From positions 416,748 to 449,956 of the forward strand of contig NZ_AOLJ01000011.1 of assembly GCF_000336775.1 (NCBI RefSeq): a stretch of DNA of 33,209 bases, read 5' to 3'. The position numbers and the translations under genes were made by a program. The notes beneath the pieces were generated by a model. The model searched no databases. It saw nothing but the letters and a program-made list of their open reading frames with translations, and was not told the DNA's origin. Below, in pieces: positions 18,463 to 25,833 of this stretch (position 1 is its first letter; each line of letters opens with the position of its first letter). This DNA comes from Haloferax gibbonsii ATCC 33959 (GTDB taxonomy: Archaea > Halobacteriota > Halobacteria > Halobacteriales > Haloferacaceae).

Positions 18463-18893
18463 TATTCGAAGAGGGAGAAGTAGGTCTCGATGTCCTCGGA
18501 TTGGACCGTCCGCCGGTCGGCGTGGTGGGCGAGTTTGACGGCGGCGCCCGCCACGTTGACGGCGTAGTCCTCGAGGATATCGGCCAGGGCGATTCGAGCG
18601 TCCATCGCGACGCGGTAGCGGTCGTCGATTCGGAGGCGGGCGATACGGTCGATGGGGGCGATAGGGAGGAGGAGTTCGTCGCGGTCGACGACCTGCTGGA
18701 CGCCGAAGTCCTCGGCCATCAACGTCTTGCGACCGTCCGCCGTCGCCCGGTCGGCGGCGTCTATCGCGAGTTCCGCGCCGCGGTCCTGAATCCGGCGGGC
18801 GAGCGCCTCGGCGGCGCCGGCGCTCACTCGCAACTCACCTGCGTTCTGCCGGATAATCGCGTCTACCGGGGCGAACGGTAGCTCGACACTCAT
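18462..18893 (-). CDS. hstA: Archaeal histone, fused doublet
   Basis: A 143-residue protein made of two histone folds in tandem. The first is at about residues 1-68 (MSVELPFAPVDAIIRQNAGE to the KTLMAEDF end) and the second at about 75-143 (LPIAPIDRIARLRIDDRYRV to TVQSEDIETYFSL). It acts as a self-contained dimer unit. It is acidic and has only two lysines, in GRKT and AVKL, as expected of halophile histones. A GTG two codons earlier is ignored because the GATTATAC box at 18918-18926 predicts a leaderless transcript from ATG 18893. The next gene, an HDAC homologue, is translationally coupled. Confidence 0.93.
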   Translation of the reverse strand: MSVELPFAPVDAIIRQNAGELRVSAGAAEALARRIQDRGAELAIDAADRATADGRKTLMAEDFGVQQVVDRDELLLPIAPIDRIARLRIDDRYRVAMDARIALADILEDYAVNVAGAAVKLAHHADRRTVQSEDIETYFSLFE

Positions 18894-18917
18894 ACCCACA
18901 TATCGGGTCCGTGCGGC

Positions 18918-18926
18918 GTATAATCC
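18918..18926 (-). promoter_or_regulatory. TATA box of the histone-HDAC operon
   Basis: GATTATACG on the minus strand is centred about 28 bases upstream of the histone ATG at 18893, which supports a leaderless transcript covering histone and deacetylase-family genes. Confidence 0.65.
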
Positions 18927-19113
18927 TTTCCGTCGCGGCCCCTTCTGTATTTTATCGCACGCAGCGCTCCCGAGCGATGGGATTTCGCTGTGAGAACCCG
19001 CAAAACCGGACGAACGATGAGTGGGATTCGATGGCCCGCCGACGGCGGGACGATGGGCGACCGGCCGTCGCCTCGGCGCTTCGCAGCGCCGTCGTTTCGT
19101 CGCGCCCTCGTCG

Positions 19114-20574
19114 TTACCGCTGTGCGCCGGTGTGGACCTCGACCGTCTCGGCGCTGATGCGGCCGTCGGTCTCCGTGCCGGAGACCGTCACCTCGTCGCC
19201 GAGGCCGAGGTCGGCGTCGGTGTCGACGGTCTTGGTCTGCGTGCCGTCGTCGAGGATGACCGGCGTCCCGGCCTGCACGACCGTCCCGGTGAACTCGACC
19301 GACTCGCCGGCGGACTCCGTCGCGGTCGCGTCCGACGAGGACCCGCCGTTCGCGGCGGACGCGTCACCGGACGACTCGGACGAACCGCCGCCGGAGAACG
19401 CGCCGAGGCCCTGGTCGCTCGGCGGCGTCGGTCCCGAATCGCCGGCATCGGTCCCGGCCGCGCCCTCGGGGGCCTCGTCCATCACGGTGACGGACGACCG
19501 CCAGCCGGCGGAGGCTTCGAGGTCCTCCTGCCAGCCGTCTTTTATCTCCACGTCGGTGATGACGACGTAGTCCGCGAGGTCGACGTCGGCGTCGGCCTTC
19601 TCGCCCCAGAGGGCGACCCGGATGTCGCCGGTGTCGTCCTTGACGCGGATGTTGCGGACCTGTCCCTCGGAACCGTCGTCGCGGTCGAAGGTGCGCTTGC
19701 CGTCCGCCTCGATGACGCCGCCGGCGATGTCGACCGTCTGGCCGAGTTCGAGCGTGCCGATGTCGGTCGTCTCGGGGACGTACTCGATGTCCTCGTCGAT
19801 GACTTCGACCGCGCCGCGGGAGCCGACGTGGAGTTCGAGCGAGCCGTCGCGCTCGCGGACGTAGCCGTCGACGACCTCGACCGACTGGCCGGTTTCGAGC
19901 TCCTCGGCGAGGTCCGCTCGCTCGTCCCAGAGCGTGACGCGGACGCGGCCGGTCGGATCGCCGACCGAGAGGTTCGAGACGCGACCCTCGGTACCGTCGT
20001 CGCGGTCGAACGTTCGGACGGTTCCGGTGTCGAGAATCTTGCCTTCGAGGTTCACGTCCGAGAGGCCGAGCGCGAGGTCTTCGACGCGGTAGGTGTCGAG
20101 CACCTGCACGTCGACCTCGGCGTCGAGGTCCTCTTCGACCTTGCTCGCGCTGACCTCGACGCCGTTGTAGCCGTCTTTCGGGCGACCGCCGATGCGGAGG
20201 ACGGTGCCGACTTCGAGGTTCTCCTTCGCGCCGGCGGCCATCTCGTCCCACAGCGAGACGCGGATGCGACCGGTCTCGTCGGCGACCTCAATGTTGACGA
20301 CCCGCCCGTCTTCGTCCTCGCCGTCGCGTTCGAACGTCCGGACCTCGCCGATGCTGACGACCTTGGCGAGGAACTTCACGTCCTCCATGCCCGGTTCGAT
20401 GTCGGCGATGCCGTTGACCTCCTCGTCGCGTAGTTCGTGGGCGATGAGCATCGCCGCCGTCTCCTCGTCGGCGAGGCCGCCCATCTGTTCGACCTTATCG
20501 TTGACCGCCGCCTCGAACTTCTCGAACTCGACATCGGTGTCGAGGTCGTCGTAGACCTCCCGAATGACGCCCAT
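19114..20574 (-). CDS. rpa2: Replication protein A (multi-OB-fold single-strand DNA-binding protein)
   Basis: A 486-residue RPA. Three related OB folds are visible at about residues 65-150, 174-265 and 276-365. They share an RTF-x-RD-(D)G-x-E/D-G motif and a TGRIRVSLWDE-type strand (WDEMA, WDERA, WGEKA). A Ser/Gly/Asp linker (370-425) follows, then a fourth, shorter OB-like domain at the C-terminus. The protein coats single-stranded DNA in replication and repair. It matches Haloferax RPA2 in length and in lacking a linked RPA-associated gene. A full Shine-Dalgarno GGAGGTGA lies just before the ATG, inside an upstream leader ORF. Confidence 0.92.
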   Translation of the reverse strand: MGVIREVYDDLDTDVEFEKFEAAVNDKVEQMGGLADEETAAMLIAHELRDEEVNGIADIEPGMEDVKFLAKVVSIGEVRTFERDGEDEDGRVVNIEVADETGRIRVSLWDEMAAGAKENLEVGTVLRIGGRPKDGYNGVEVSASKVEEDLDAEVDVQVLDTYRVEDLALGLSDVNLEGKILDTGTVRTFDRDDGTEGRVSNLSVGDPTGRVRVTLWDERADLAEELETGQSVEVVDGYVRERDGSLELHVGSRGAVEVIDEDIEYVPETTDIGTLELGQTVDIAGGVIEADGKRTFDRDDGSEGQVRNIRVKDDTGDIRVALWGEKADADVDLADYVVITDVEIKDGWQEDLEASAGWRSSVTVMDEAPEGAAGTDAGDSGPTPPSDQGLGAFSGGGSSESSGDASAANGGSSSDATATESAGESVEFTGTVVQAGTPVILDDGTQTKTVDTDADLGLGDEVTVSGTETDGRISAETVEVHTGAQR

Positions 20575-20633
20575 CAGGCGTCACCTCCCGGAACGAAGCG
20601 CGCGCGTCGCGGCAGACCAAACGTCGTACTCAT
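20574..20633 (-). CDS. Leader ORF (19 codons) coupled to rpa2
   Basis: The frame encodes MSTTFGLPRRARFVPGGDA and its stop overlaps the rpa2 start as TGATG (20572-20576). A CTTAAG box at 20661-20666 predicts a transcript beginning only about 5 bases before this ATG, so it is the first ORF on the message. Its own 3' codons contain GGAGGTGA, a perfect complement of the 16S rRNA 3' end, placed for rpa2. This looks like a regulatory leader peptide or translation hand-over element. Conservation in related genomes was not checked. Confidence 0.6.
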   Translation of the reverse strand: MSTTFGLPRRARFVPGGDA

Positions 20634-20761
20634 ACTATGGACGAACAGGGAAGGGCGGCGCTTAAGCGTTGTTTTCCTCCGGATTGGACCGCCGAACCGG
20701 CCGCGCGAATCGAGCGACATAGCGGGGGTGGCCGCGGCCTCGGATTTGAACCTTCGGACCG

Positions 20762-21259
20762 TCAGGCGTCCGCGTCGACGCGGGCGACCTCGCGGCGACC
20801 GTCGGCGTCGTCGTGGACGACGACCGCCCGGCCGGGGAGGCCGCTTTCGAACCGGAGCGTCGCCTCGTAGCCGCGGGCGACCGGCGATTCGGCGCAGTTC
20901 TTCACGTCGGTCCGCTCGACGGCCTCGACGACGAGCGTGGCCGTGTCCGCGTCGGCGTCGTAGTCGGCCCGCGTGAGTCGGGCGATGGTGCACTCGGTCG
21001 CCCCCGAGACACAGCCGACGACCGAGAACCCGGTCTCGGTCTCGGTCGCGAGCGCCCCGTCGGCCGGACAGGCGTCGGCGCGGACGGGCGTGAACGAGCG
21101 CCCGACGAGTCGCGGACGGCGGGGCGTCTCCGTCGTCGACGCAGCCTCGGTCTCGGTGCTCGCCGTCGACCGCTCGGCGGCGTCGTCGCCGCCGCTCGCG
21201 CACCCCGTGAGCGAGGTGCACAGCCCGAGGGTTCCGAGGAGGAGCGCGCGTCGATTCAC
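20762..21259 (-). CDS. Predicted lipoprotein, unknown function
   Basis: A 165-residue secreted protein. The N-terminus VNRRALLLGTLGLCTSLTGC is a short signal peptide with a lipobox (LTGC), followed by a Ser/Thr/Glu spacer typical of haloarchaeal lipoproteins. The mature part has paired Cys residues (ADACPAD, VVGCVSGATEC, VKNCAES) that may form disulfides outside the cell. The GTG at 21259 is preferred: longer starts add an Arg-rich segment, and a T-rich element at 21282-21291 lies about 27 bases upstream. I recognise no enzymatic motif. Confidence 0.72.
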   Translation of the reverse strand: MNRRALLLGTLGLCTSLTGCASGGDDAAERSTASTETEAASTTETPRRPRLVGRSFTPVRADACPADGALATETETGFSVVGCVSGATECTIARLTRADYDADADTATLVVEAVERTDVKNCAESPVARGYEATLRFESGLPGRAVVVHDDADGRREVARVDADA

Positions 21260-21492
21260 ACACGAGACTAGGCTCGCCGGCGAAAAAGTCCTTTGCGTGC
21301 GGTCCGCACGGTCGCCGCGGCGGACGGAAACGCGCCGGAGACGGCGTGAGAAGCGGTCGTCGTTCACGCCGGAGACCGGGTTCCGTGCCCGGAGTTCGAC
21401 GCCCGCCTCGTGCCGTGGTCCCGCGGTTCACTGGGAGTTCACATCGTAACCGTCTTAAGTAACCGTCGAGTACCGAAGAATGCAGCAAGACA

Positions 21493-21565
21493 GTCCTGAT
21501 AGGGTAGTGGACTATCCTCCTGGCTTGCGGAGCCAGGGACCGGAGTTCAAATCTCCGTCAGGACG
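21493..21565 (+). tRNA. tRNA-Arg (GCG)
   Basis: A complete cloverleaf: acceptor GTCCTGA/TCAGGAC, anticodon stem CTGGC/GCCAG with loop TTGCGGA (anticodon GCG), T arm GGAG-TTCAAAT-CTCC, and discriminator G. The TATA-like CTTAAGT at 21454-21460 is the likely promoter. The last 23 bases recur exactly 140 bases downstream, and a degenerate third copy follows. Confidence 0.95.
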
Positions 21566-21587
21566 CTTTCCTTTAGAACACTATTCT

Positions 21588-21611
21588 CCGAGAGCCCTCT
21601 GTGGCTCTCGG
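21588..21611 (+). terminator. Hairpin after tRNA-Arg
   Basis: CCGAGAGCC and GGCTCTCGG form a perfect 9-bp stem with a 6-base loop, starting 23 bases after the tRNA. A weaker version of the same hairpin recurs after the second tRNA-end copy (about 21727-21750). It may be a terminator or processing signal, or part of the duplicated unit. Confidence 0.45.
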
Positions 21612-21636
21612 TCTGTCTGCGGTGAGCGGCCACCGA

Positions 21637-21705
21637 GGAGATTTGAACAGGGAGCGTAGCGAACGCAGTGAGCGAAGTGAGTGAGTTCAAATCTCCGTCA
21701 GGACG
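21637..21705 (+). repeat. tRNA-Arg 3'-end copy closed by an inverted T-arm sequence
   Basis: Bases 21683-21705 repeat exactly the tRNA-Arg bases 21543-21565 (T arm, 3' acceptor strand and discriminator). Upstream, GGAGATTTGAAC (21637-21648) is the perfect reverse complement of GTTCAAATCTCC (21685-21696). The copy therefore closes a 12-bp stem around a 36-base loop rich in GAGCG/GTGAGCGAAG-like motifs. The 5' half of a tRNA is absent, so this is not a functional tRNA gene. Confidence 0.85.
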
Positions 21706-21770
21706 TTTCTCTCTGGAACTGACCTCCGAGAGCCTTCTGTTCTCCCGGGTCGGTCTACAGTCTCCGTACG

Positions 21771-21823
21771 GAATCTGAACGGCGAGCGATATCGCCGCGA
21801 GCGAGTTCAGCGCGCGTCAGGAC
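21771..21823 (+). repeat. Degenerate further copy of the tRNA-Arg repeat unit
   Basis: AATCTGAAC (21772-21780), a GCGAGC-rich middle, GTTCAG (21805-21810) and CGTCAGGAC (21815-21823) follow the same order as the unit at 21637-21705, with CTGAAC/GTTCAG still complementary. Its end overlaps the last codons and stop of the SGNH esterase gene on the other strand. Confidence 0.5.
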
Positions 21824-22500
21824 TCGGCGTGGGCGGCCAGTCCGAGGTCCAGTTCTTCGACCCCGTCGAGCACTAGGTCGGCCATGCGGCGCGCTCCGTG
21901 CTCGCTGAAGTGCGTGTCGTCGGCGATTCCATCGGGGTAGTTCGGATGTTCGCCCGGCTCCAGATGGTTGTAGAGCGCCGTCGAGTCCGCGGGACCGAGT
22001 TCCTCCAAGAGCGACCGCGTTCGCTCGTCCATGTCGATAAACGGCACGTCGCGGTCGCGCGCGACGGCTCTCGTCAGGTCGGCGTACTCGCGGTGGGTGT
22101 CCTTCGGGACGCCGTCGTCGTCGAAGTGACGACGCGCGATGGAGGTGAGCAACACGGGCGTCGCCCCCTGCTCGCGCGTCTCGCCGACGAACGTCCGGAG
22201 GTTGTCGACGAACGCCTCCTCGGTCGTGTGCTGTTCCTTCGAGGGCACCTCGTCGTTGTGGCCGAACTGGACGAACACGTAGTCGGTCTCGGTCAACTGC
22301 CGGACGACGGGACGCCAGCGGCCCTCCTCCAGAAACGTGCGGGTGCTCCGGCCGTTTCGGGCGTGATTCGCCACCGCGACGGCGTCGTCGAAGCGGTCGG
22401 CGAAGGGCATTCCCCAGCCGGTTTCGGGACGCTCGTTGGCATCCTTATCGGCCATGGTGGAGTCCCCGACGAGATGGACGGTAATCGACTCGGACGACAT
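21817..22500 (-). CDS. SGNH/GDSL hydrolase, rhamnogalacturonan acetylesterase-like
   Basis: A 227-residue esterase of the SGNH fold. Block I is VHLVGDSTMADK with the nucleophile Ser14, block II has ARNGRST, block III is FVQFGHNDEVPSK, and block V is DDTHFSEHGA with the catalytic Asp and His. The GDSTM start and FGHND are characteristic of rhamnogalacturonan acetylesterases and pectin-related acetylesterases, which remove acetyl groups from plant polysaccharide. There is no signal peptide, so it would act on imported oligomers in the cell. The TCTATAGG box near 22523-22533 supports a leaderless start at 22500. Confidence 0.88.
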   Translation of the reverse strand: MSSESITVHLVGDSTMADKDANERPETGWGMPFADRFDDAVAVANHARNGRSTRTFLEEGRWRPVVRQLTETDYVFVQFGHNDEVPSKEQHTTEEAFVDNLRTFVGETREQGATPVLLTSIARRHFDDDGVPKDTHREYADLTRAVARDRDVPFIDMDERTRSLLEELGPADSTALYNHLEPGEHPNYPDGIADDTHFSEHGARRMADLVLDGVEELDLGLAAHAES

Positions 22501-22678
22501 TTCGATAGCGCTCGTCCGGGCGGCCTATAGAGTCACCGGTCGGGTCAATCCGCGGGGCGAACGCGTCCCCTAACCGTCGCTAACGGGAGCCTACCCGTCG
22601 CGGGTACGAACGTGGCGGTTGACGAAACCGAACCCGGACCCCCGAGCGCACTCGGCAGTCTGGCCGGAAAAAACGAGC

Positions 22679-22903
22679 TTACGCCTCGTCGTAGGGCGGT
22701 TCGAGGCCGGGCGACCGCTCGTCGTCCTCGCGGCGGCGGACCGACGAGGTCGTGCGCGGCCGCTGTGGACGGGGGCGAGGCGCCTCCTCGGACCGGGGCT
22801 TCGCGGCCCACGACCCGTGGCAGTCCCGACAGTAGTTGCCTTTGTACGCCCGCGTGAACAGGTACTGCTCACCGCAGCGGATACAAACCGGGGACTGGGT
22901 CAT
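22679..22903 (-). CDS. Small zinc-finger protein with basic tail (74 aa)
   Basis: A 74-residue protein. MTQSPVCIRCGEQYLFTRAY and KGNYCRDCHG place four Cys (C7, C10, C25, C28) for one zinc. The second half is an Arg/Pro/Ser-rich tail with no fold. Longer upstream starts are rejected because they run through the promoter region shared with the divergent DUF309 gene. An AT-rich TATA-like stretch lies at 22936-22946. Possibly a nucleic-acid-binding protein; not recognised further. Confidence 0.7.
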   Translation of the reverse strand: MTQSPVCIRCGEQYLFTRAYKGNYCRDCHGSWAAKPRSEEAPRPRPQRPRTTSSVRRREDDERSPGLEPPYDEA

Positions 22904-23047
22904 CGTACGACACCTCGGACGAGGGTTTCGAGGGCATTCATATGCTATCATACCACATATGTTCCCGAGAGGCATAAGTATGCAAGGCCTACAGCGGGTG
23001 CCCCCGCTTTTCGCGGAATCTTTACTCGTAGACGGCGAACGGTTCGC

Positions 23048-23659
23048 ATGGACGATTCGCTTCGCGCAGGCGTCGCCATCTACAACGCGGGCGCGTACCG
23101 GGCGGCCCACGGCGCGTGGGAGGCGAAGTGGCTCTCGCTCGACCGCGGGAGCGACGACGAGCGGTTCCTCCACGGCCTCATCCAGTTCACCGCGGCGGTC
23201 CACCACGCCCGCGACGGCAACGACTCGGGCGCGGTCGGCCTCGCCCGGAGTGCGCGGGAGTACCTCGACGGCCTCGGCGACGACTACCGCGGCGTCGACC
23301 TCGCCGGCGTTCGGACGTTTCTCGCACGACTCGAAGCCGACCCCGCCGTCGCCGACGACCCGCTCGCGCTCCGACTCGACGGGGGAGTCGTCACCTACGA
23401 CGACCTCGATTTCGACGCGGTCGCCGTCGCGGCCGAGACGCTCGCGGAAGAACTCGACGGCTACGACGAGGATATCGTCGCCGACGCGGTCGCGTACGCC
23501 CGCGAAGAGGTCGCCGACGGGGCGCAGACGCAGTTCACGGCGATGGTGTTCGACTTCGTGCGCAACGAGGCCCAGCGCGGGTTGGTGTTTCAGCGATTGG
23601 GTGAGCACGTCCGCCGTCGGCGACGGCGCGAAGACGACGTGAGCGGCCTGTTCGAGTGA
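23048..23659 (+). CDS. DUF309-family protein
   Basis: A 203-residue protein. Residues about 5-65 match the DUF309 core: YNAGAYRAAHGAWEAKWLSL, with the His and WE of the H-x-x-WE pattern, and FLHGLIQFTAAVHHARDGN, with further His residues that could bind metal. The family occurs in bacteria and archaea and has no assigned reaction. The C-terminal half is acidic and helical and ends in a basic RRRRRRED stretch. TTTACTC at 23021 lies 27 bases before ATG 23048, so the transcript is leaderless and upstream in-frame ATGs are not used. Confidence 0.85.
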   Translation: MDDSLRAGVAIYNAGAYRAAHGAWEAKWLSLDRGSDDERFLHGLIQFTAAVHHARDGNDSGAVGLARSAREYLDGLGDDYRGVDLAGVRTFLARLEADPAVADDPLALRLDGGVVTYDDLDFDAVAVAAETLAEELDGYDEDIVADAVAYAREEVADGAQTQFTAMVFDFVRNEAQRGLVFQRLGEHVRRRRRREDDVSGLFE

Positions 23660-23699
23660 GAAGAGAGAGATGCCGAACGTCGTTGGAGACGATATCGTT

Positions 23700-23909
23700 T
23701 CAGAAATACGCCTCTCTAATTACGAACAGGAGCCAGACTACCGGAGCGAGGGCGAGTAGCAAGCCGACGACGCCTAGCAGGTAGTTCCCTTCGACGAGTC
23801 CCCGCGCCCATCCCCGACCGAGGTGAAAGATGAACAGGGAGCAGAGGAGTAAAACCGCGTTGCGGAGCGAAACTCCTGCTCCCTCCGCATTGGAACCGGG
23901 TGACGACAT
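23700..23909 (-). CDS. Small two-helix membrane protein
   Basis: A 69-residue protein with a polar start MSSPGSNAEGAGVS and two hydrophobic helices at about residues 16-31 and 43-63. The second of two possible ATGs is chosen because CTTATAG at 23933-23939 lies about 27 bases upstream of it. It converges with the DUF309 gene. Function unknown. Confidence 0.65.
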   Translation of the reverse strand: MSSPGSNAEGAGVSLRNAVLLLCSLFIFHLGRGWARGLVEGNYLLGVVGLLLALAPVVWLLFVIREAYF

Positions 23910-24046
23910 TACGTACACCATCGTGTCGTATTTCTATAAGCTTTCTCCGACACGTTCGCACGCCTCCTGACCGGCTGTTTCACACGACGACTCATCTGAA
24001 GAATCGGCGTTCAACGGGGCCGAAAATCGGGGTTCCGACGACGCAA

Positions 24047-24835
24047 TCAGGCCTCGTCCAGCGGTTCGCCCTTGAAGGTGAACTCGGCGGAGTTGTCCTG
24101 CGGGTCGTAGCCGAGCACCGCGCGGGCGCGGTCGATGGAGTAGTACTTCCGGTCGTTGTCGGAGATACCGTAGACGATTTCGTAGTCGTAGTCGGCCTCG
24201 ATACAGCACTCGAAGAGGTGCGCGCAGTCGCGGTACGACAGCCACATCGCCTGGCCGCGCTCGTACTCCTTCGGCGGGTGGTGCTGGGTGAGGTTGCCGA
24301 TGCGGACGTTCACGACCGAGATGTCGTGGTGGTCGTGGTAGTACCGGCCGAGCGTCTCGCCGGCCGCCTTGCTCACGCCGTAGAGGTTACTCGGACGCGG
24401 GAGTTCGGTCCCGTCGAGTCGGAACTCGTGGTGCGGACGGTACATGTCCGGGGTCCGGTCCATCGTCTCGTACGCGCCGACGGCGTGGTTCGAGGAGGCG
24501 AACGCGAACTTCTCGACGCCCGCGTCGACGGCGGCGTCGAACATCTGCTGGGTGCCGTCGATGTTGTTCCGCAGGACGCTGTCCCACGGCGCTTCGGGAC
24601 GCGGGTCGCCCGCGAGGTGGATGACGGCCTCGGCGCCGTCCATGGCGTTTCGCACGGCGGTCTCGTCGGTGACGTCGGCGACGTACACCTCCGTGGGGTC
24701 GACCGAGTCGGGTATCTTCTCGTCGGAGAGTGGCTCGCGGTCCAGCAGCCGCCAGTCGTAGGCGTCGCCGATGTGCCCTAGTATCGCCTGGCCGACGCGC
24801 CCGCCAGCCCCCGTCAGCAAAACCGGCTGGTCCAT
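24047..24835 (-). CDS. azf: Glucose-6-phosphate dehydrogenase, archaeal Zwischenferment type
   Basis: A 262-residue extended short-chain dehydrogenase, the size of Haloferax Azf. The Rossmann glycine motif is TGAGGRVGQA (residues 8-17). D32 at the end of the second strand (WRLLDREP) favours NAD over NADP. The catalytic Y152 and K156 lie in SNLYGVSKAAGE, after the Ser-rich FAFASSNHAVG. Azf oxidises glucose 6-phosphate in the oxidative pentose phosphate pathway and is unrelated to classical Zwf. ACTTAG-like sequence at 24861-24869 supports a leaderless start. A UDP-sugar epimerase-type role is the alternative, but length and motifs fit Azf. Confidence 0.87.
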   Translation of the reverse strand: MDQPVLLTGAGGRVGQAILGHIGDAYDWRLLDREPLSDEKIPDSVDPTEVYVADVTDETAVRNAMDGAEAVIHLAGDPRPEAPWDSVLRNNIDGTQQMFDAAVDAGVEKFAFASSNHAVGAYETMDRTPDMYRPHHEFRLDGTELPRPSNLYGVSKAAGETLGRYYHDHHDISVVNVRIGNLTQHHPPKEYERGQAMWLSYRDCAHLFECCIEADYDYEIVYGISDNDRKYYSIDRARAVLGYDPQDNSAEFTFKGEPLDEA

Positions 24836-24936
24836 TCGGTGTAAGTTCTAACAAGAGAGGCTAAGTAAGGACCGGTTCGCGCTCGCGCGACCCCTCAAAC
24901 CGCCGAACTTTACCCGAGGGCGACGGAGTTCCGGGT

Positions 24937-25278
24937 ATGGTCACAGACCCGCAGACGGCCTGCTTCGAGGCGGGCATCAAGTTCGGGACGCTCTACCACC
25001 AGTTCGCCGGCACGCCGGTCTCGCCCGACAGCGCCCGGAGCCTCGAACGGGCCATGGCCGAGGCCATCGAGAACCAACCGTACTGCGAGTCGGTCTCCGT
25101 GCGCATCCTCGACGACGCGCTGGACGCCGAACTCGCCGAGTCGACCGCCGACTACACGGAACTCACGGGGCGGTTCATGGAAGTCGAGATGGAAATCGAC
25201 TACGAGGGCGTGCGCGTCCGGACGCGCATGGAGATGGAAGACGGCTACCCGCTGATGAAACTCGTGTCGGTCGAATGA
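24937..25278 (+). CDS. mptD: Archaeal dihydroneopterin aldolase MptD
   Basis: A 113-residue protein matching the archaeal aldolase family that replaces FolB. The diagnostic segment is CFEAGIKFGTLYHQFAGTPV (residues 9-28), followed by an acidic beta-sheet half (MEVEMEIDYEGVRVRTRMEM). The enzyme cleaves 7,8-dihydroneopterin to 6-hydroxymethyl-dihydropterin plus glycolaldehyde, on the route to pterin cofactors. Its stop overlaps the next start as ATGA, coupling it to a Nudix hydrolase. Confidence 0.88.
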   Translation: MVTDPQTACFEAGIKFGTLYHQFAGTPVSPDSARSLERAMAEAIENQPYCESVSVRILDDALDAELAESTADYTELTGRFMEVEMEIDYEGVRVRTRMEMEDGYPLMKLVSVE

Positions 25279-25745
25279 CCCGGCCGCGAAGCGCCGCCCG
25301 CGGGCTCGTCGTCCGCGACGGCGAACTCCTCACGATTCGGTACCGCACCGACGGCGAGGACTGGTACGTCGCGCCCGGCGGCGGCCAACAGCGCGGCGAG
25401 TCGCTCGCGGAGACGGTCCGCCGGGAAGTGTACGAGGAGACCGGCTACGAGGTCGCCGTCGGGTCGCTCGCGTTCGTCAGGGACTTCGTCCCCTCGACGC
25501 ACTACGACGACAGAGGCGACGACGGCCACCAAGTGGACCACTTCTTCTGGTGCGAGCGAGTGAGCGAGGACCCGGACGACCCGACAGAGCGCGATTCGGT
25601 TCAGGTGGGCGTGCGGTGGCTCCCCCTCGACGAACTCGGCGAGGTCCGATTCTTCCCCGGCCCGCTCGGCGACCGACTTCGGGACGGCGACCCCGACGAG
25701 ATGGGCGGCGGACGCGACGCGGTCTACCTCGGCGACGTGGACTGA
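25275..25745 (+). CDS. Nudix hydrolase coupled to mptD
   Basis: A 156-residue Nudix protein. The box is complete: GGQQRGESLAETVRREVYEE followed by TGYEV, fitting GX5EX7REUXEEXGU. Nudix enzymes split nucleoside diphosphates linked to another moiety. The ATGA overlap with mptD raises the possibility that it removes pyrophosphate from a pterin triphosphate earlier in the same pathway. That substrate is inferred from position only; a housekeeping (d)NTP or NADH hydrolase is equally possible. Confidence 0.88.
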   Translation: MTRPRSAARGLVVRDGELLTIRYRTDGEDWYVAPGGGQQRGESLAETVRREVYEETGYEVAVGSLAFVRDFVPSTHYDDRGDDGHQVDHFFWCERVSEDPDDPTERDSVQVGVRWLPLDELGEVRFFPGPLGDRLRDGDPDEMGGGRDAVYLGDVD

Positions 25746-25801
25746 GAATCCACCCGCGACGAGCGCGGAGTCGTTCGATTTCACTTTCACTTTCGGGGTC
25801 G

Positions 25802-25809
25802 TTTTTAAA
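25802..25809 (+). promoter_or_regulatory. TATA box of the acidic helical protein gene
   Basis: TTTTTAAA is centred about 28 bases before ATG 25834, a strong archaeal TATA element that selects this ATG over the in-frame GTG at 25828. Confidence 0.65.
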
Positions 25810-25833
25810 CCCCCGCGCGCCGAACGTGTGAGC

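Noticed and set aside
21493-21823. The repeated tRNA-Arg end as attL/attR of a genomic island
   Set aside because: The copies are only 140 bases apart with no integrase or cargo between them, and an inverted T-arm precedes the copy, which a simple att duplication does not explain. An old deletion scar cannot be fully excluded.
22619-23047. A 143-residue N-terminal extension of the DUF309 protein
   Set aside because: It runs antisense through the zinc-finger gene and across the divergent promoter; TTTACTC at 23021 supports the start at 23048.
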